From Mycobacterium hubeiense (lineage in GTDB: Bacteria; Actinomycetota; Actinomycetes; Mycobacteriales; Mycobacteriaceae), in assembly GCF_002838065.1 (NCBI RefSeq), contig NZ_PIZU01000023.1:1-64000 (forward strand): a stretch of DNA of 64,000 nt. The letters are read 5' to 3'. Numbering within the stretch: the stretch's first letter is position 1; each line of letters begins with the position of its first letter. Positions 1 to 7,877 of this stretch are shown here, piece by piece. The translations under genes were made by a program, and so were the position numbers. The notes under the pieces were generated by a model. The model made no database searches. It was not told the origin of the DNA and saw only the letters and a program-made list of their open reading frames with translations.

Positions 1-79
1 CAACGCCGCCATCATGCTCATCCTGAGTGCCGGTCAACATGCATGGGTTGAGTGCCCGCAGACGCGTCAGGCAAACCGT

Positions 80-718
80 CTACGCACCGATCAGCTGCCC
101 AACCAGCATCTGCGCCAACCACTCCTCGAATCGATCGGTCGACCATCCGCGAACGCGGACCAGCCGGCCGAACAGCATCGGATCGCTGGCCAACCACGCC
201 ACGTCGACCGCCTCGTCCCGCGTGAGGCCGACCGCCAGGGCGCCGAGCGACGACAGCCGGTCCACGACCTCGCGGGCACCCTCCAAGCGTTGTCGCTGGG
301 CAGCCTCGAGCAGCTCGCGGGCCGCCGCGTCCATACCCGCGGCGACTTCGAGCGCTTGAAACAGGGGAGCGACCCGCGCATCGATGTCTGCCTGTATCCG
401 CGCCCACCCCGTCAGCAGAGCCACGCCGTCGCGGTCGTCCAGCAGCCGCTGCATCTCCGGTCGATCGGCCAGGGCAACCGGTTGATCGTCGCCGGCGATC
501 GCCCAGTCCAGCGCCGTCTTGAGCAACTGAAGTTTGCCGCCCACGGCGGTGAATACCGTCTTGCGGCTCACCCCGGCGGCCTGCGCGACGGCATCGATCG
601 TGGTCGCGCCGTAGCCGTCCTGCACGAAGAGCCGCGCCGCCGCCGCCACGACGGCACGACGCGTTTCGCGCGCCTGGGCCGAACGGAGCTCAGACCGATA
701 GTCCCGCTTGACAGACAT
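80..718 (-). CDS. TetR family transcriptional regulator
   Basis: A 212-residue one-domain-plus-ligand-domain repressor. The N-terminal helix-turn-helix is clear at about residues 15-60, with ARLFVQDGYGATTIDAVAQA and GVSRKTVFTAVGGK as the DNA-binding core. The C-terminal part is the usual variable all-helical ligand pocket. It is divergent from the FAD monooxygenase at 775, and a perfect palindrome lies between the two starts at 731-751. That arrangement indicates it represses both itself and the monooxygenase until a substrate-like ligand binds. The ligand cannot be read from sequence. Confidence 0.92.
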   Translation of the reverse strand: MSVKRDYRSELRSAQARETRRAVVAAAARLFVQDGYGATTIDAVAQAAGVSRKTVFTAVGGKLQLLKTALDWAIAGDDQPVALADRPEMQRLLDDRDGVALLTGWARIQADIDARVAPLFQALEVAAGMDAAARELLEAAQRQRLEGAREVVDRLSSLGALAVGLTRDEAVDVAWLASDPMLFGRLVRVRGWSTDRFEEWLAQMLVGQLIGA

Positions 719-730
719 TGTAGGTGACTC

Positions 731-751
731 TTAGTGTATTCATTACACTAA
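731..751. promoter_or_regulatory. Palindromic operator between tetR and FAD monooxygenase
   Basis: Arms TTAGTGTA and TACACTAA form a perfect 8-bp inverted repeat around a 5-base centre. It starts 13 bases from the tetR start and ends 24 bases before the monooxygenase ATG. Each arm contains TACACT on one strand, a fair mycobacterial -10 hexamer (TAnnnT), so binding would block both divergent promoters. Assignment to the adjacent TetR is inferred from position. Confidence 0.8.
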
Positions 752-774
752 AGACTACCTTAATTGAGGACTCG

Positions 775-2091
775 ATGCGAACCGTCATCGTGGGGGCCGG
801 CCCGACCGGCCTGTTCACCGCGATCGCCCTGGCCCGTCGCGGACGTGACGTCGTCGTCGTCGACCGCGATCCCGGCCCGCCGCCGCACGGTATGTGGCGG
901 CGCAAGGGCGTCATGCAGTTCCATCACGCCCATACGTTTCGCGGACCGGTTGTCGAGGCCCTGGATGCCGAAATGCCGGACGTTCTCAAAGAATTGACGA
1001 CGGCCGGAGCGGTGGTCGCTTCACTACCCGACGGTCGGCCCGCGGCACTGCTCTGCCGTCGGTCGACCTTCGACCGCGTGCTGCGCGCCAAGGCGATCGC
1101 GGAGCCCGGCGTGGTGCTCATCACCGGCCACGTCGACGAGGTGATCAGCGATCGGCACCGCGCCGTCGGGGTCAAGGTGCACGGCCGGTGGCTGGCCGCC
1201 GATCTGGTCATCGACGCCGCGGGCCGAGCCAGCCGATTCACCGCCGGAATCCGCAGGCCCGCCGAGGGAGGTGACTGCGGCGCCGTGTACGTCACCCGCC
1301 AGTACCGTCTGCGCCATGACGCGACACCCGGGCCGGTCAACTCGCCAATCGGGCTGTCGCTGAGCCTCGCCGGTTACTGGGCCATCGCGTTTCTGCACGA
1401 CGACCGCACATTCTCCATCACTCTCACCCACGGTGGCACCGACAAACGCCTGCGCCTCCTGCGATACGACGAGGTATTCGACGCTGCGGTGCGGGCCATC
1501 CCGCAGCTCGCTGGCTGGATCGAACCGACCCGGGCGCGGCCGATCACGCCGGTGCTGCCCGGTGGCCGGCTATACAACAGCTATCGGGGCCAAGCCGACG
1601 ACACGGGCCTTCCGGCGCTGCCGGGCTTGATTTCGGTGGGCGACGCGGTGTGCACGACGACGCCACTGGCCGGGCGCGGTGTAACGCTGGCGCTGCGGCA
1701 AGCCCGGGAAATGGTCCGGATACTCGACACAGAACGCGATATCGAAACCGCCACAATGCAATTCGACAGCTGGTGCGCCGAGCAGATCCGGCCCTGGTTC
1801 GACGACCATCGCTACGCCGACGCCGCGCGGATGCGTCGCTGGGCGGGTGAAGACGTCGATGTCAGCCTGCGGCTGCCGTCCGATCTGATCGTTGCGGCGG
1901 CGCAAGCCGATCCGGCATTGCGCAGCGTCGTCGAACCCTACGCCAGGATGGACGCACTGCCGGCCAGTCTCGACGCCGCGGAACCGCGCGCCAGGGCGCT
2001 CTTCGCGCGAGGCTGGCGGCCCAGCGTCGCCGCTGGGCCGACGATCGACGAACTCAGTGCGGCGGTGTCCACGCGACCGGAAGCCGCTTGA
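775..2091 (+). CDS. FAD-dependent class A monooxygenase / oxidoreductase
   Basis: A 438-residue flavoprotein. The Rossmann dinucleotide motif VGAGPTGL is at residues 4-11, and the second FAD motif, SVGDAVCTTTPLAGRGVTLA, lies in the last third; both are typical of the p-hydroxybenzoate hydroxylase / geranylgeranyl reductase-like fold. The ATG at 775 is chosen because GAGGA precedes it at 766-770 and the Rossmann motif follows directly; an in-frame GTG at 724 would add 17 residues that read into the operator. The substrate is unknown. It sits next to CYP124 and a Baeyer-Villiger enzyme, and its 3' end overlaps the convergent cyp124 by 38 bases. Confidence 0.85.
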   Translation: MRTVIVGAGPTGLFTAIALARRGRDVVVVDRDPGPPPHGMWRRKGVMQFHHAHTFRGPVVEALDAEMPDVLKELTTAGAVVASLPDGRPAALLCRRSTFDRVLRAKAIAEPGVVLITGHVDEVISDRHRAVGVKVHGRWLAADLVIDAAGRASRFTAGIRRPAEGGDCGAVYVTRQYRLRHDATPGPVNSPIGLSLSLAGYWAIAFLHDDRTFSITLTHGGTDKRLRLLRYDEVFDAAVRAIPQLAGWIEPTRARPITPVLPGGRLYNSYRGQADDTGLPALPGLISVGDAVCTTTPLAGRGVTLALRQAREMVRILDTERDIETATMQFDSWCAEQIRPWFDDHRYADAARMRRWAGEDVDVSLRLPSDLIVAAAQADPALRSVVEPYARMDALPASLDAAEPRARALFARGWRPSVAAGPTIDELSAAVSTRPEAA

Positions 2092-3334
2092 TGCCGTGGA
2101 TGAACGGCGACAGCAGCCGGGCCGGTTCTTCGGTCGCCTCGATATCGGGTATCTGGCGGTGCAGTTCCTCGAACGCCACGCTGATCTCACGGCGGGCCAG
2201 GTTGGCGCCCAGGCAGAAATGCGCACCGCCGCCGCCGAAGCCGACGTGCGGATTCGGTGACCGCGTGACGTCAAAAGTCCAGGGATCGGGGAACTTCGAC
2301 TCGTCGCGGTTGGCCGAGACGTACCACAGCGTCGCCTTGTCACCGGCGGCCAACTTCACGCCGCTTAGCTCGCAGTCTTCGGTGAGCGTGCGGCGCATGT
2401 AGATCACCGGCGACGCCCACCGCACAACCTCCTCGACTGCAGTGGGCGCCACCTCGTCGTAATTGGCCCACCACTTCGCCCGCTCGTCGGGGTAGCGTGT
2501 CAGCGCGAGCAGCCCGTGGCTGATCGCGTTGCGAGTGGTCTCGTTTCCGGCCACCACCAGCAGGATGAAGAACGACGCGATCTCACCCGATGTCAGCCGC
2601 TCACCGTCGACCTCGGCTTGCACCAGCGCTGTCGTCAGGTCGTCCGACGGGTTGGCACGCCGGTCCTCGGCCATGGCGGTGGCGTACGCGCCGATGTCCA
2701 TCGCGACCTTCACGAACTCCTCATAGTCCGTGGCGATGTCGGGGTCACCGAACCCGAGAATCACGTTGGTCCAGTGGAAGATTCGTTGATGGTCCTCCTC
2801 GGGAATACCCATCATGTCGCAGATCACCTGCAGCGGCAGTGGGCCGGCCAACTCCTCGACCACCTCGCCCGAGCCGTCGGGATGCTCGGCGATCATCTTC
2901 TCCACCAGACGACGTGCCCGGTCGCGTACGGAGGCCTCGGTGCGCGCCACCACCCGCGGCGTGAAGGCCCGGCTGACGATGTTGCGCATCCGCAAGTGGC
3001 GCGGGTCGTCCATCACGATCATCGACCCGAAGTACTCCGACAGTTCGGGGTTGGCGTCGCTGATGACGATGCTCGGGCTCGAACTGAAGATGTGCGGGTG
3101 ACGGCTGGCGAACCACACGTCGTCGTATCGCGTCAGCGCCCAGTGCCCGACGTGGTCGTTGTTGGGCGACTCCAGCGGAGGGTGGAACGAGATCGGCGCC
3201 TCGCGGCGCAGGGTCGCGAAGGCGCCGTCGCGGACGTCGTCGTCTTGATTCCAGAACTCCCAGGAACCCAGGTCGACCTCGGAGCGCGGCACGTTCGGGG
3301 GCGCCGCTCCGTTCACCCGCGTCGCAATTCCCAC
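2054..3334 (-). CDS. cyp124: Cytochrome P450 CYP124, methyl-branched lipid omega-hydroxylase
   Basis: A 426-residue soluble P450. It carries the I-helix oxygen-activation motif VVAGNETTRNA and the heme-thiolate loop FGGGGAHFCLGANLA with the ligand Cys near residue 375. Long stretches recall M. tuberculosis CYP124A1, for example DDPRHLRMRNIVSRAFTP, PLQVICDMMGIP and FHWTNVILGFGDPD. Family members hydroxylate the terminal methyl of methyl-branched fatty acids and isoprenoids, and cholesterol C26. The gene is divergent from the Baeyer-Villiger monooxygenase with 46 bases between starts. The subfamily call is from remembered sequence, not a search. Confidence 0.9.
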   Translation of the reverse strand: MGIATRVNGAAPPNVPRSEVDLGSWEFWNQDDDVRDGAFATLRREAPISFHPPLESPNNDHVGHWALTRYDDVWFASRHPHIFSSSPSIVISDANPELSEYFGSMIVMDDPRHLRMRNIVSRAFTPRVVARTEASVRDRARRLVEKMIAEHPDGSGEVVEELAGPLPLQVICDMMGIPEEDHQRIFHWTNVILGFGDPDIATDYEEFVKVAMDIGAYATAMAEDRRANPSDDLTTALVQAEVDGERLTSGEIASFFILLVVAGNETTRNAISHGLLALTRYPDERAKWWANYDEVAPTAVEEVVRWASPVIYMRRTLTEDCELSGVKLAAGDKATLWYVSANRDESKFPDPWTFDVTRSPNPHVGFGGGGAHFCLGANLARREISVAFEELHRQIPDIEATEEPARLLSPFIHGIKRLPVAWTPPH

Positions 3335-3380
3335 GTCGCCGAGCCTAGGCCGCTGCGCGAGAGCGTGATAGCAATTCAGG

Positions 3381-5297
3381 GTGCGAAACCCTCACGCCGG
3401 GCAGCCGTTCACGACGCCGGACGACGAGATCGCCGCGGCGTTGCTCGACGTCAGCATCCCCACGTTGATGTTGTCGCTGGTCCACATGTCGGGCGATCCG
3501 AGCCTGATCCGCGGTGAGCTCAAGCCCGCGGGGCTTTTCCTCAACGAGGTGCAGGGCTACATGTCCGAGGAGGACAAGGCCGCGGTCCGCAAGATTGCGC
3601 TCGAGATCATCGCCGACTACCGCGACCGCGGCTGCCCCGAGCCGGAGCCCATCGGACCCGAACTGCTGCACGAGATGATGCAGTGGCTGGTGTGCGAGCC
3701 GGTGCCCGACGAGTACGTGCCGATGCTGCTGGAGGAAATGGAGCTCGACGGTCGGGACAGCCGCGCGATCCGAGGCGCTCCGGCCGACGACTTCCCGGTC
3801 GTCGTCATCGGCTGCGGTGAATCGGGGCTGCTGGCCGGTATCCGGCTGAAAGAAGCCGGCATCCCGTTCACCATCGTCGAAAAGAACGCCGGCGTCGGGG
3901 GAACGTGGTACCAGAACACCTATCCCGGCGCCCGGGTGGACGTCGGAAATCACTTCTACTGCTACAGCTTTGAGCCGACGGACCAGTGGACGCACTTTTT
4001 CGCCGAGCAGCCCGAACTGCAGGGCTACTTCCAGCGGGTGATGGACAAGTACGACATCGGCCGCCATGTGCGGTGGGAGACCGAGGTCACCGAGGCGTCC
4101 TGGGATGAGGATAGCGCGACCTGGACGGTAAAGGCGCGCAACCGAAACGGGGAGACGACGACGTTGACGGCGCGGGCCGTCATCAGCGCGGTCGGCCAGC
4201 TCAACCGGCCGCACACCCCGCGCATCGACGGCCAGGATGGCTTCGAAGGACCGGCGTTTCATTCCGCCGAGTGGGACCATTCGGTCGATCTGCGCGGCAA
4301 GCGCGTGGCGTTGATCGGCGCCGGCGCCAGCGGTTTTCAGATCGCGCCGGCCATCGCTGCGGACGTCAAGGCGCTCACCGTCTTTCAGCGGACCGCCCAG
4401 TGGATGTTCCCCAACCCCAATTATCACGAGAAGGTCGGGCCCGGCGTGCAGTGGGCGCTGCGGCACCTGCCGTTCTACGGCCGGTGGTACCGCTTCCTGC
4501 TGTTCTGGCCGGGCTGCGACAAGGGGTTGGAGGCCGCGCGGGTCGATCCCGACTATCCCGAGCAGCAGAAGGCGGTCAGCGAGATCAATGAGATCACCCG
4601 GATCATGTTCACCGAGTGGATCACCAGCCAGGTCGGTGACGATCCGGAACTGCTCGCGAAGGTGCTGCCCGACTATCCGGCGACCGGTAAACGCACGCTG
4701 CAGGATAACGGCAGCTGGCTGAAAACCCTGACCCGCGACAACGTCGAGTTGGTCCGCACCCCCATCGCACGCATCGAATCCGACGCCGTGGTGACCGAGG
4801 ACGGCGAACGCTATCCGGCCGATGTCATCGTGTACGCCACCGGGTTTGCGGCCAACAAGATGCTGTGGCCGATGACCATCGTGGGCCGCGACGGCGACAT
4901 CCTCGCCGAACGGTGGGGCGAACGACCGTCTGCCTATCTCGGCATCACCGTGCCGGGCTACCCGAACTTCTTCTGCATGTACGGGCCGGGCACCAACCTC
5001 GCCCACGGCGGCAGTCTGATCTTTCACTCCGAATGCCAGATGCGCTACATCACACAGTGTTTGGAAACACTCATCACCGGCGGACATCGGTCGATGGAGC
5101 CCAAACAGGACAAGGCCGCTGACTGGCATCGGCGCAGTCAGGAACAGATGCGCAAGCTGGTGTGGTCACAGCCGTCGGTCAAGCATTCGTTCTACAAGAA
5201 CAGCTTCGGCGAAGTGCACACGCTGAGCCCGTGGCGCCTCGTCGACTATTGGGCCTGGACCCGCGAACCGAACCCGGACGATTTCGTGTTCCGCTAG
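3381..5297 (+). CDS. Baeyer-Villiger type flavin monooxygenase
   Basis: A 638-residue FAD/NADPH enzyme that inserts oxygen next to ketone carbonyls. It has an N-terminal helical extension of about 130 residues, as in 4-hydroxyacetophenone monooxygenase. Then come the FAD motif VVVIGCGESGLLAG near 138-150, GGTWYQNTYPGARVDV, the Baeyer-Villiger fingerprint FEGPAFHSAEWD near 288-299, and the NADPH motif GAGASG near 313. The start is a GTG at 3381, the only good candidate upstream of the conserved extension. Its stop overlaps that of the convergent SnoaL-like gene by 4 bases. With CYP124 alongside, a role in oxidising a lipid, terpenoid or steroid ketone is plausible but unproven. Confidence 0.9.
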   Translation: MRNPHAGQPFTTPDDEIAAALLDVSIPTLMLSLVHMSGDPSLIRGELKPAGLFLNEVQGYMSEEDKAAVRKIALEIIADYRDRGCPEPEPIGPELLHEMMQWLVCEPVPDEYVPMLLEEMELDGRDSRAIRGAPADDFPVVVIGCGESGLLAGIRLKEAGIPFTIVEKNAGVGGTWYQNTYPGARVDVGNHFYCYSFEPTDQWTHFFAEQPELQGYFQRVMDKYDIGRHVRWETEVTEASWDEDSATWTVKARNRNGETTTLTARAVISAVGQLNRPHTPRIDGQDGFEGPAFHSAEWDHSVDLRGKRVALIGAGASGFQIAPAIAADVKALTVFQRTAQWMFPNPNYHEKVGPGVQWALRHLPFYGRWYRFLLFWPGCDKGLEAARVDPDYPEQQKAVSEINEITRIMFTEWITSQVGDDPELLAKVLPDYPATGKRTLQDNGSWLKTLTRDNVELVRTPIARIESDAVVTEDGERYPADVIVYATGFAANKMLWPMTIVGRDGDILAERWGERPSAYLGITVPGYPNFFCMYGPGTNLAHGGSLIFHSECQMRYITQCLETLITGGHRSMEPKQDKAADWHRRSQEQMRKLVWSQPSVKHSFYKNSFGEVHTLSPWRLVDYWAWTREPNPDDFVFR

Positions 5298-5797
5298 GCC
5301 AGTTCCCAGTTCATGTTCGCCGCGAACGTGCGCCCGTCGTCGGAAAGCGTGCCCAGGCGGTGGCACCGTTGCACGTAGCCCTGCACCATCACCAGGAAGT
5401 TCATCGGGTTGTAGGCGTCCTCCTCATAGCTCCACAGCCCCTCGCCGGCGTACTTCAGCACCGTGATCACCGGTGTCTCGTGAATGCTGCCGTCGCCAGG
5501 GTCCTTCATGCGGTTCATCACCTTGCTGATGACCCAGCCCTTGTCGGTGTCGATCGAGCACCACGACACCGGATAGAACGGCATCTCGCTGCCGGGGAAC
5601 ATGTTCATCGTCGAGACGATCCATTCGCGGATGGCTTCGCGGCCCGCCATGTTGCCGAGCGCGTGTTCGACATAGGTGGCGTCCTCGGTGAACTGGTCGG
5701 CGTAGCGCGACCAGTCCCAGGTCTCGCCGATGTCGGCCACCACCCGCTCGTAGTGCTGGAATGCTGCCTCGAGTTCGGCATGTGACCACTGACCCAT
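5294..5797 (-). CDS. SnoaL-like / NTF2-fold protein
   Basis: A 167-residue single-domain protein with the cone-shaped NTF2/SnoaL pattern: an N-terminal helix pair (ELEAAFQHYERVVADIGETW), DWSRYADQFTEDATYVEHAL and GREAIREWIVSTM, followed by beta strands. Members include small-ring isomerases, polyketide cyclases and dehydratases, and many are non-enzymatic. It is tail-to-tail with the Baeyer-Villiger gene, so association with the oxygenase cluster is positional only. No catalytic assignment can be made from sequence. Confidence 0.8.
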   Translation of the reverse strand: MGQWSHAELEAAFQHYERVVADIGETWDWSRYADQFTEDATYVEHALGNMAGREAIREWIVSTMNMFPGSEMPFYPVSWCSIDTDKGWVISKVMNRMKDPGDGSIHETPVITVLKYAGEGLWSYEEDAYNPMNFLVMVQGYVQRCHRLGTLSDDGRTFAANMNWELA

Positions 5798-5915
5798 CGC
5801 AGTGTTGTACCAAACCGGCGGCCGCCCGGCGTCGGTAACGAGCAGAACGGGCCTGCCGATAACTCCGGTGGGGGAGCCGGTGAATCCTGTCGGGGATTAG
5901 GGAACGAAGAGAACG

Positions 5916-6356
5916 ATGAATCTGACCAAGGTCGCCTCCGCCGTGGTGATCGTGGGCGCACTGGGCATGGGATCTGCCGGGCTCGGCGCTGCAACGGCGG
6001 TTGCGCAACCCAGCGTCCCCGCGCCGTTGAAGCCGGGCAACGACATCGACCGCCCGTGCTTCCCGTTCTGCGAGGACCGCGACTGGCACGATCGCGATTG
6101 GAAGCGCAACGACTGGGACAAGTGGGACAAGGGTCCGTGGTGGGCGAACAACCGCCACGACTGGTGGGACGACCGTCAGGGCCCGCCGCCGTGGGGCTGG
6201 GGCCCGCCGCCCGCATATCACTGGCACGGAGGCCCGCCGCGGCCGTTCAAGTACTGGGGCTACGACGTGACCCCGGTCTGGCATGACGGCTTCCGCCAGT
6301 GGGGTATCTGGCTCTTCGGCCTGTGGATCCCGATCTTCGGTATCGGGGTGATCTAA
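5916..6356 (+). CDS. Secreted Trp/Asp/Pro-rich protein
   Basis: A 146-residue exported protein. Residues 1-30 are a Sec signal peptide (MNLTKVASAVVIVGALGMGS, likely cleaved after TAVA). The mature part is extraordinarily rich in Trp, Asp, His and Pro: a stretch from about residue 49 repeats DRDWHDRDWKRNDWDKWDK-like units, followed by Pro-Gly-Trp segments and a hydrophobic tail ending in FGLWIPIFGIGVI. There is only one clear Cys pair, in RPCFPFCED. The function is unknown. It is probably a cell-envelope or secreted mycobacterial protein. It overlaps the convergent SRPBCC gene by 4 bases. Confidence 0.82.
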   Translation: MNLTKVASAVVIVGALGMGSAGLGAATAVAQPSVPAPLKPGNDIDRPCFPFCEDRDWHDRDWKRNDWDKWDKGPWWANNRHDWWDDRQGPPPWGWGPPPAYHWHGGPPRPFKYWGYDVTPVWHDGFRQWGIWLFGLWIPIFGIGVI

Positions 6357-6814
6357 CCGTCGGGCGCTTCTACGACGGCCTTGATGCGTTCGAGCGTCTT
6401 GCGCATATCGCGCAGATTGCGCCGGCGACGGAGCTGGCCGCCGAGCACCGAGTAGAGCTTGAAGAACAGGCTTTGATCCAGCCGGAATGACTCGGTGACC
6501 TCGGTGCCGCCGTCGACCGGCGTCAACCGGTAGTGCCAATGGTTGACCGGCCGGTCGCCGATGAGCACGTCGAAGCCGAACTCGCGGCCGGGCTCGCAGT
6601 GGGTGACCCGGCACGTGGTCCAGTACACCGGGCCGATCTCGTTGCGCTTGACGTGGCCGCGAAAGCGGGCGCCCACGGCTGGTCCCGTGGCGCCGTCGAG
6701 CCACTCGGCTTCGAACGTCTCGGGGGAGAACCTGCCGATGTTGCGCACATCGGCGACGAGGTTCCAGATCTTGTCTGCGGGTGCCGCCATGGGCACAGTC
6801 ACCGAGCCGTCCAT
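6353..6814 (-). CDS. SRPBCC (START/Bet v1-like) family protein
   Basis: A 153-residue polyketide cyclase/dehydrase-type helix-grip protein. The N-terminus, MDGSVTVPMAAPADKIWNLV, is the first strand and helix of the fold, followed by DVRNIGRFSPETFEAEWLDG and the CEPGREFGFDV strand. The reading frame is open further upstream, but the fold begins at this ATG, so it was chosen. Proteins of this family bind hydrophobic ligands in a central cavity. It lies 23 bases downstream of the 6838-7251 gene on the same strand and probably forms a two-gene operon with it. Confidence 0.8.
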   Translation of the reverse strand: MDGSVTVPMAAPADKIWNLVADVRNIGRFSPETFEAEWLDGATGPAVGARFRGHVKRNEIGPVYWTTCRVTHCEPGREFGFDVLIGDRPVNHWHYRLTPVDGGTEVTESFRLDQSLFFKLYSVLGGQLRRRRNLRDMRKTLERIKAVVEAPDG

Positions 6815-6837
6815 GCCGACATTTTTACCCCAAGGGC

Positions 6838-7251
6838 TCAGCGGCTCTCTTCGTCTTCGGCGAGATCGTGCCGCACGATGCGCACGTGGCCGCGCGGTAG
6901 ACAGGCGGCGTAGCCGTGGTACTTGCCGTAGAGCTCCCATGCCGTGTGGTGCTCGTCGGGCGGCACATCGATGCGGTGACCGTCGGAGAACGCCAGATGC
7001 AGACTGCCGTCGTCGTCCCAGTCGGCATGTGTGCACGTTTGGCCCGAGAAATCGAACAACGGGCGCTCTTCGTTTCTTATCGCATTAGGGTCAATCGTCA
7101 CCACTTCTGCGTCGTTGTGATCGATCGGCGGCAGGGTGAGCTCAAACGGCACGGAAATGACGAGTTCGTTGTATTCGTCCAGGTTGATGACCAGACCGTC
7201 TTTAATGTTGATCCGCTGGACCAAACACCCCTGGATCCATTGTTCGGTCAT
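6838..7251 (-). CDS. Conserved hypothetical protein (DUF6188-like)
   Basis: A 137-residue soluble protein with alternating strands: a start MTEQWIQGCLVQRINIKDG, then FELTLPPIDHND, DFSGQTCTHADWDDDGSLHLAF and a DGHRIDVPPDE segment. It has no signal peptide or membrane helix. The layout resembles small actinobacterial proteins grouped as DUF6188, an attribution from memory and tentative. An AT-rich leader precedes it, with AAAGAAAGAAAA immediately before the ATG in place of a GG-rich ribosome site. It is likely cotranscribed with the SRPBCC gene. Confidence 0.7.
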   Translation of the reverse strand: MTEQWIQGCLVQRINIKDGLVINLDEYNELVISVPFELTLPPIDHNDAEVVTIDPNAIRNEERPLFDFSGQTCTHADWDDDGSLHLAFSDGHRIDVPPDEHHTAWELYGKYHGYAACLPRGHVRIVRHDLAEDEESR

Positions 7252-7369
7252 TTTTCTTTCTTTCGACGACCGCTTCCACGAGATTTGAACGTCATACCCA
7301 TTATGGCCGTGTTTAGTTATGTGTGGCCAAGGTCACTCACGATGAACCATGGCCGAAGGAGATGATGCG

Positions 7370-7864
7370 ATGAGGATCCGATTCTGGTCGGCGGCTGTCT
7401 TGTGGGTGGCCGCCGCCGCGCTGGCATTCGCGCTGGTCAGTCCCCCCGCCGCAGTGGCCGACGACCGCCTGCGCTTCAGCGCCACGACGCTGTCGGGCGC
7501 CCCGTTCGACGGCGCGAGCCTGATCGGCAAACCGGCGGTGTTGTGGTTCTGGACGCCGTGGTGCCCATTCTGTAACGCCGAAGCGCCGTCGGTGAGTCAA
7601 GTCGCGGCCGCCAATCCCGATGTCGCTTTCGTCGGCGTGGCCGCCCGTTCCGATGTCGGCGCGATGCAGGCCTTCGTCGACAAATACAACTTGAACTTCA
7701 CCAATCTCAACGACGCCGACGGTTCGATCTGGGCCCGCTACAACGTGCCGTGGCAGCCTGCCTACGTTTTCTATCGTGCGGATGGTTCCTCGACGTTCGT
7801 GAACAACCCGACCGCGGCCATGCCCCGCCAGGAGCTGGCCGATCGCGTGGCCGCGCTCCGCTAG
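7370..7864 (+). CDS. Secreted thioredoxin-like oxidoreductase, Mpt53/DsbE type
   Basis: A 164-residue exported thioredoxin-fold protein. The signal peptide (IRFWSAAVLWVAAAALAFAL, cleavage near VADD) leads to the redox motif WCPFC in the segment FWTPWCPFCNAEAPSV, with the cis-Pro loop at VPWQPAYVF. The ATG at 7370 has AAGGAG eight bases upstream and is preferred to the in-frame ATG at 7349. In the M. tuberculosis mpt53 locus a CcdA-like membrane protein is adjacent, exactly as here, so it probably oxidises or shuffles disulfides in exported proteins and is recharged by that partner. Confidence 0.9.
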   Translation: MRIRFWSAAVLWVAAAALAFALVSPPAAVADDRLRFSATTLSGAPFDGASLIGKPAVLWFWTPWCPFCNAEAPSVSQVAAANPDVAFVGVAARSDVGAMQAFVDKYNLNFTNLNDADGSIWARYNVPWQPAYVFYRADGSSTFVNNPTAAMPRQELADRVAALR

Positions 7865-7877
7865 CCGAACGCGCCGG

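Noticed and set aside
3345..5129. 594-codon minus-strand frame over the Baeyer-Villiger gene
   Set aside because: Antisense shadow with no family features; the plus-strand gene has all FAD and BVMO motifs.
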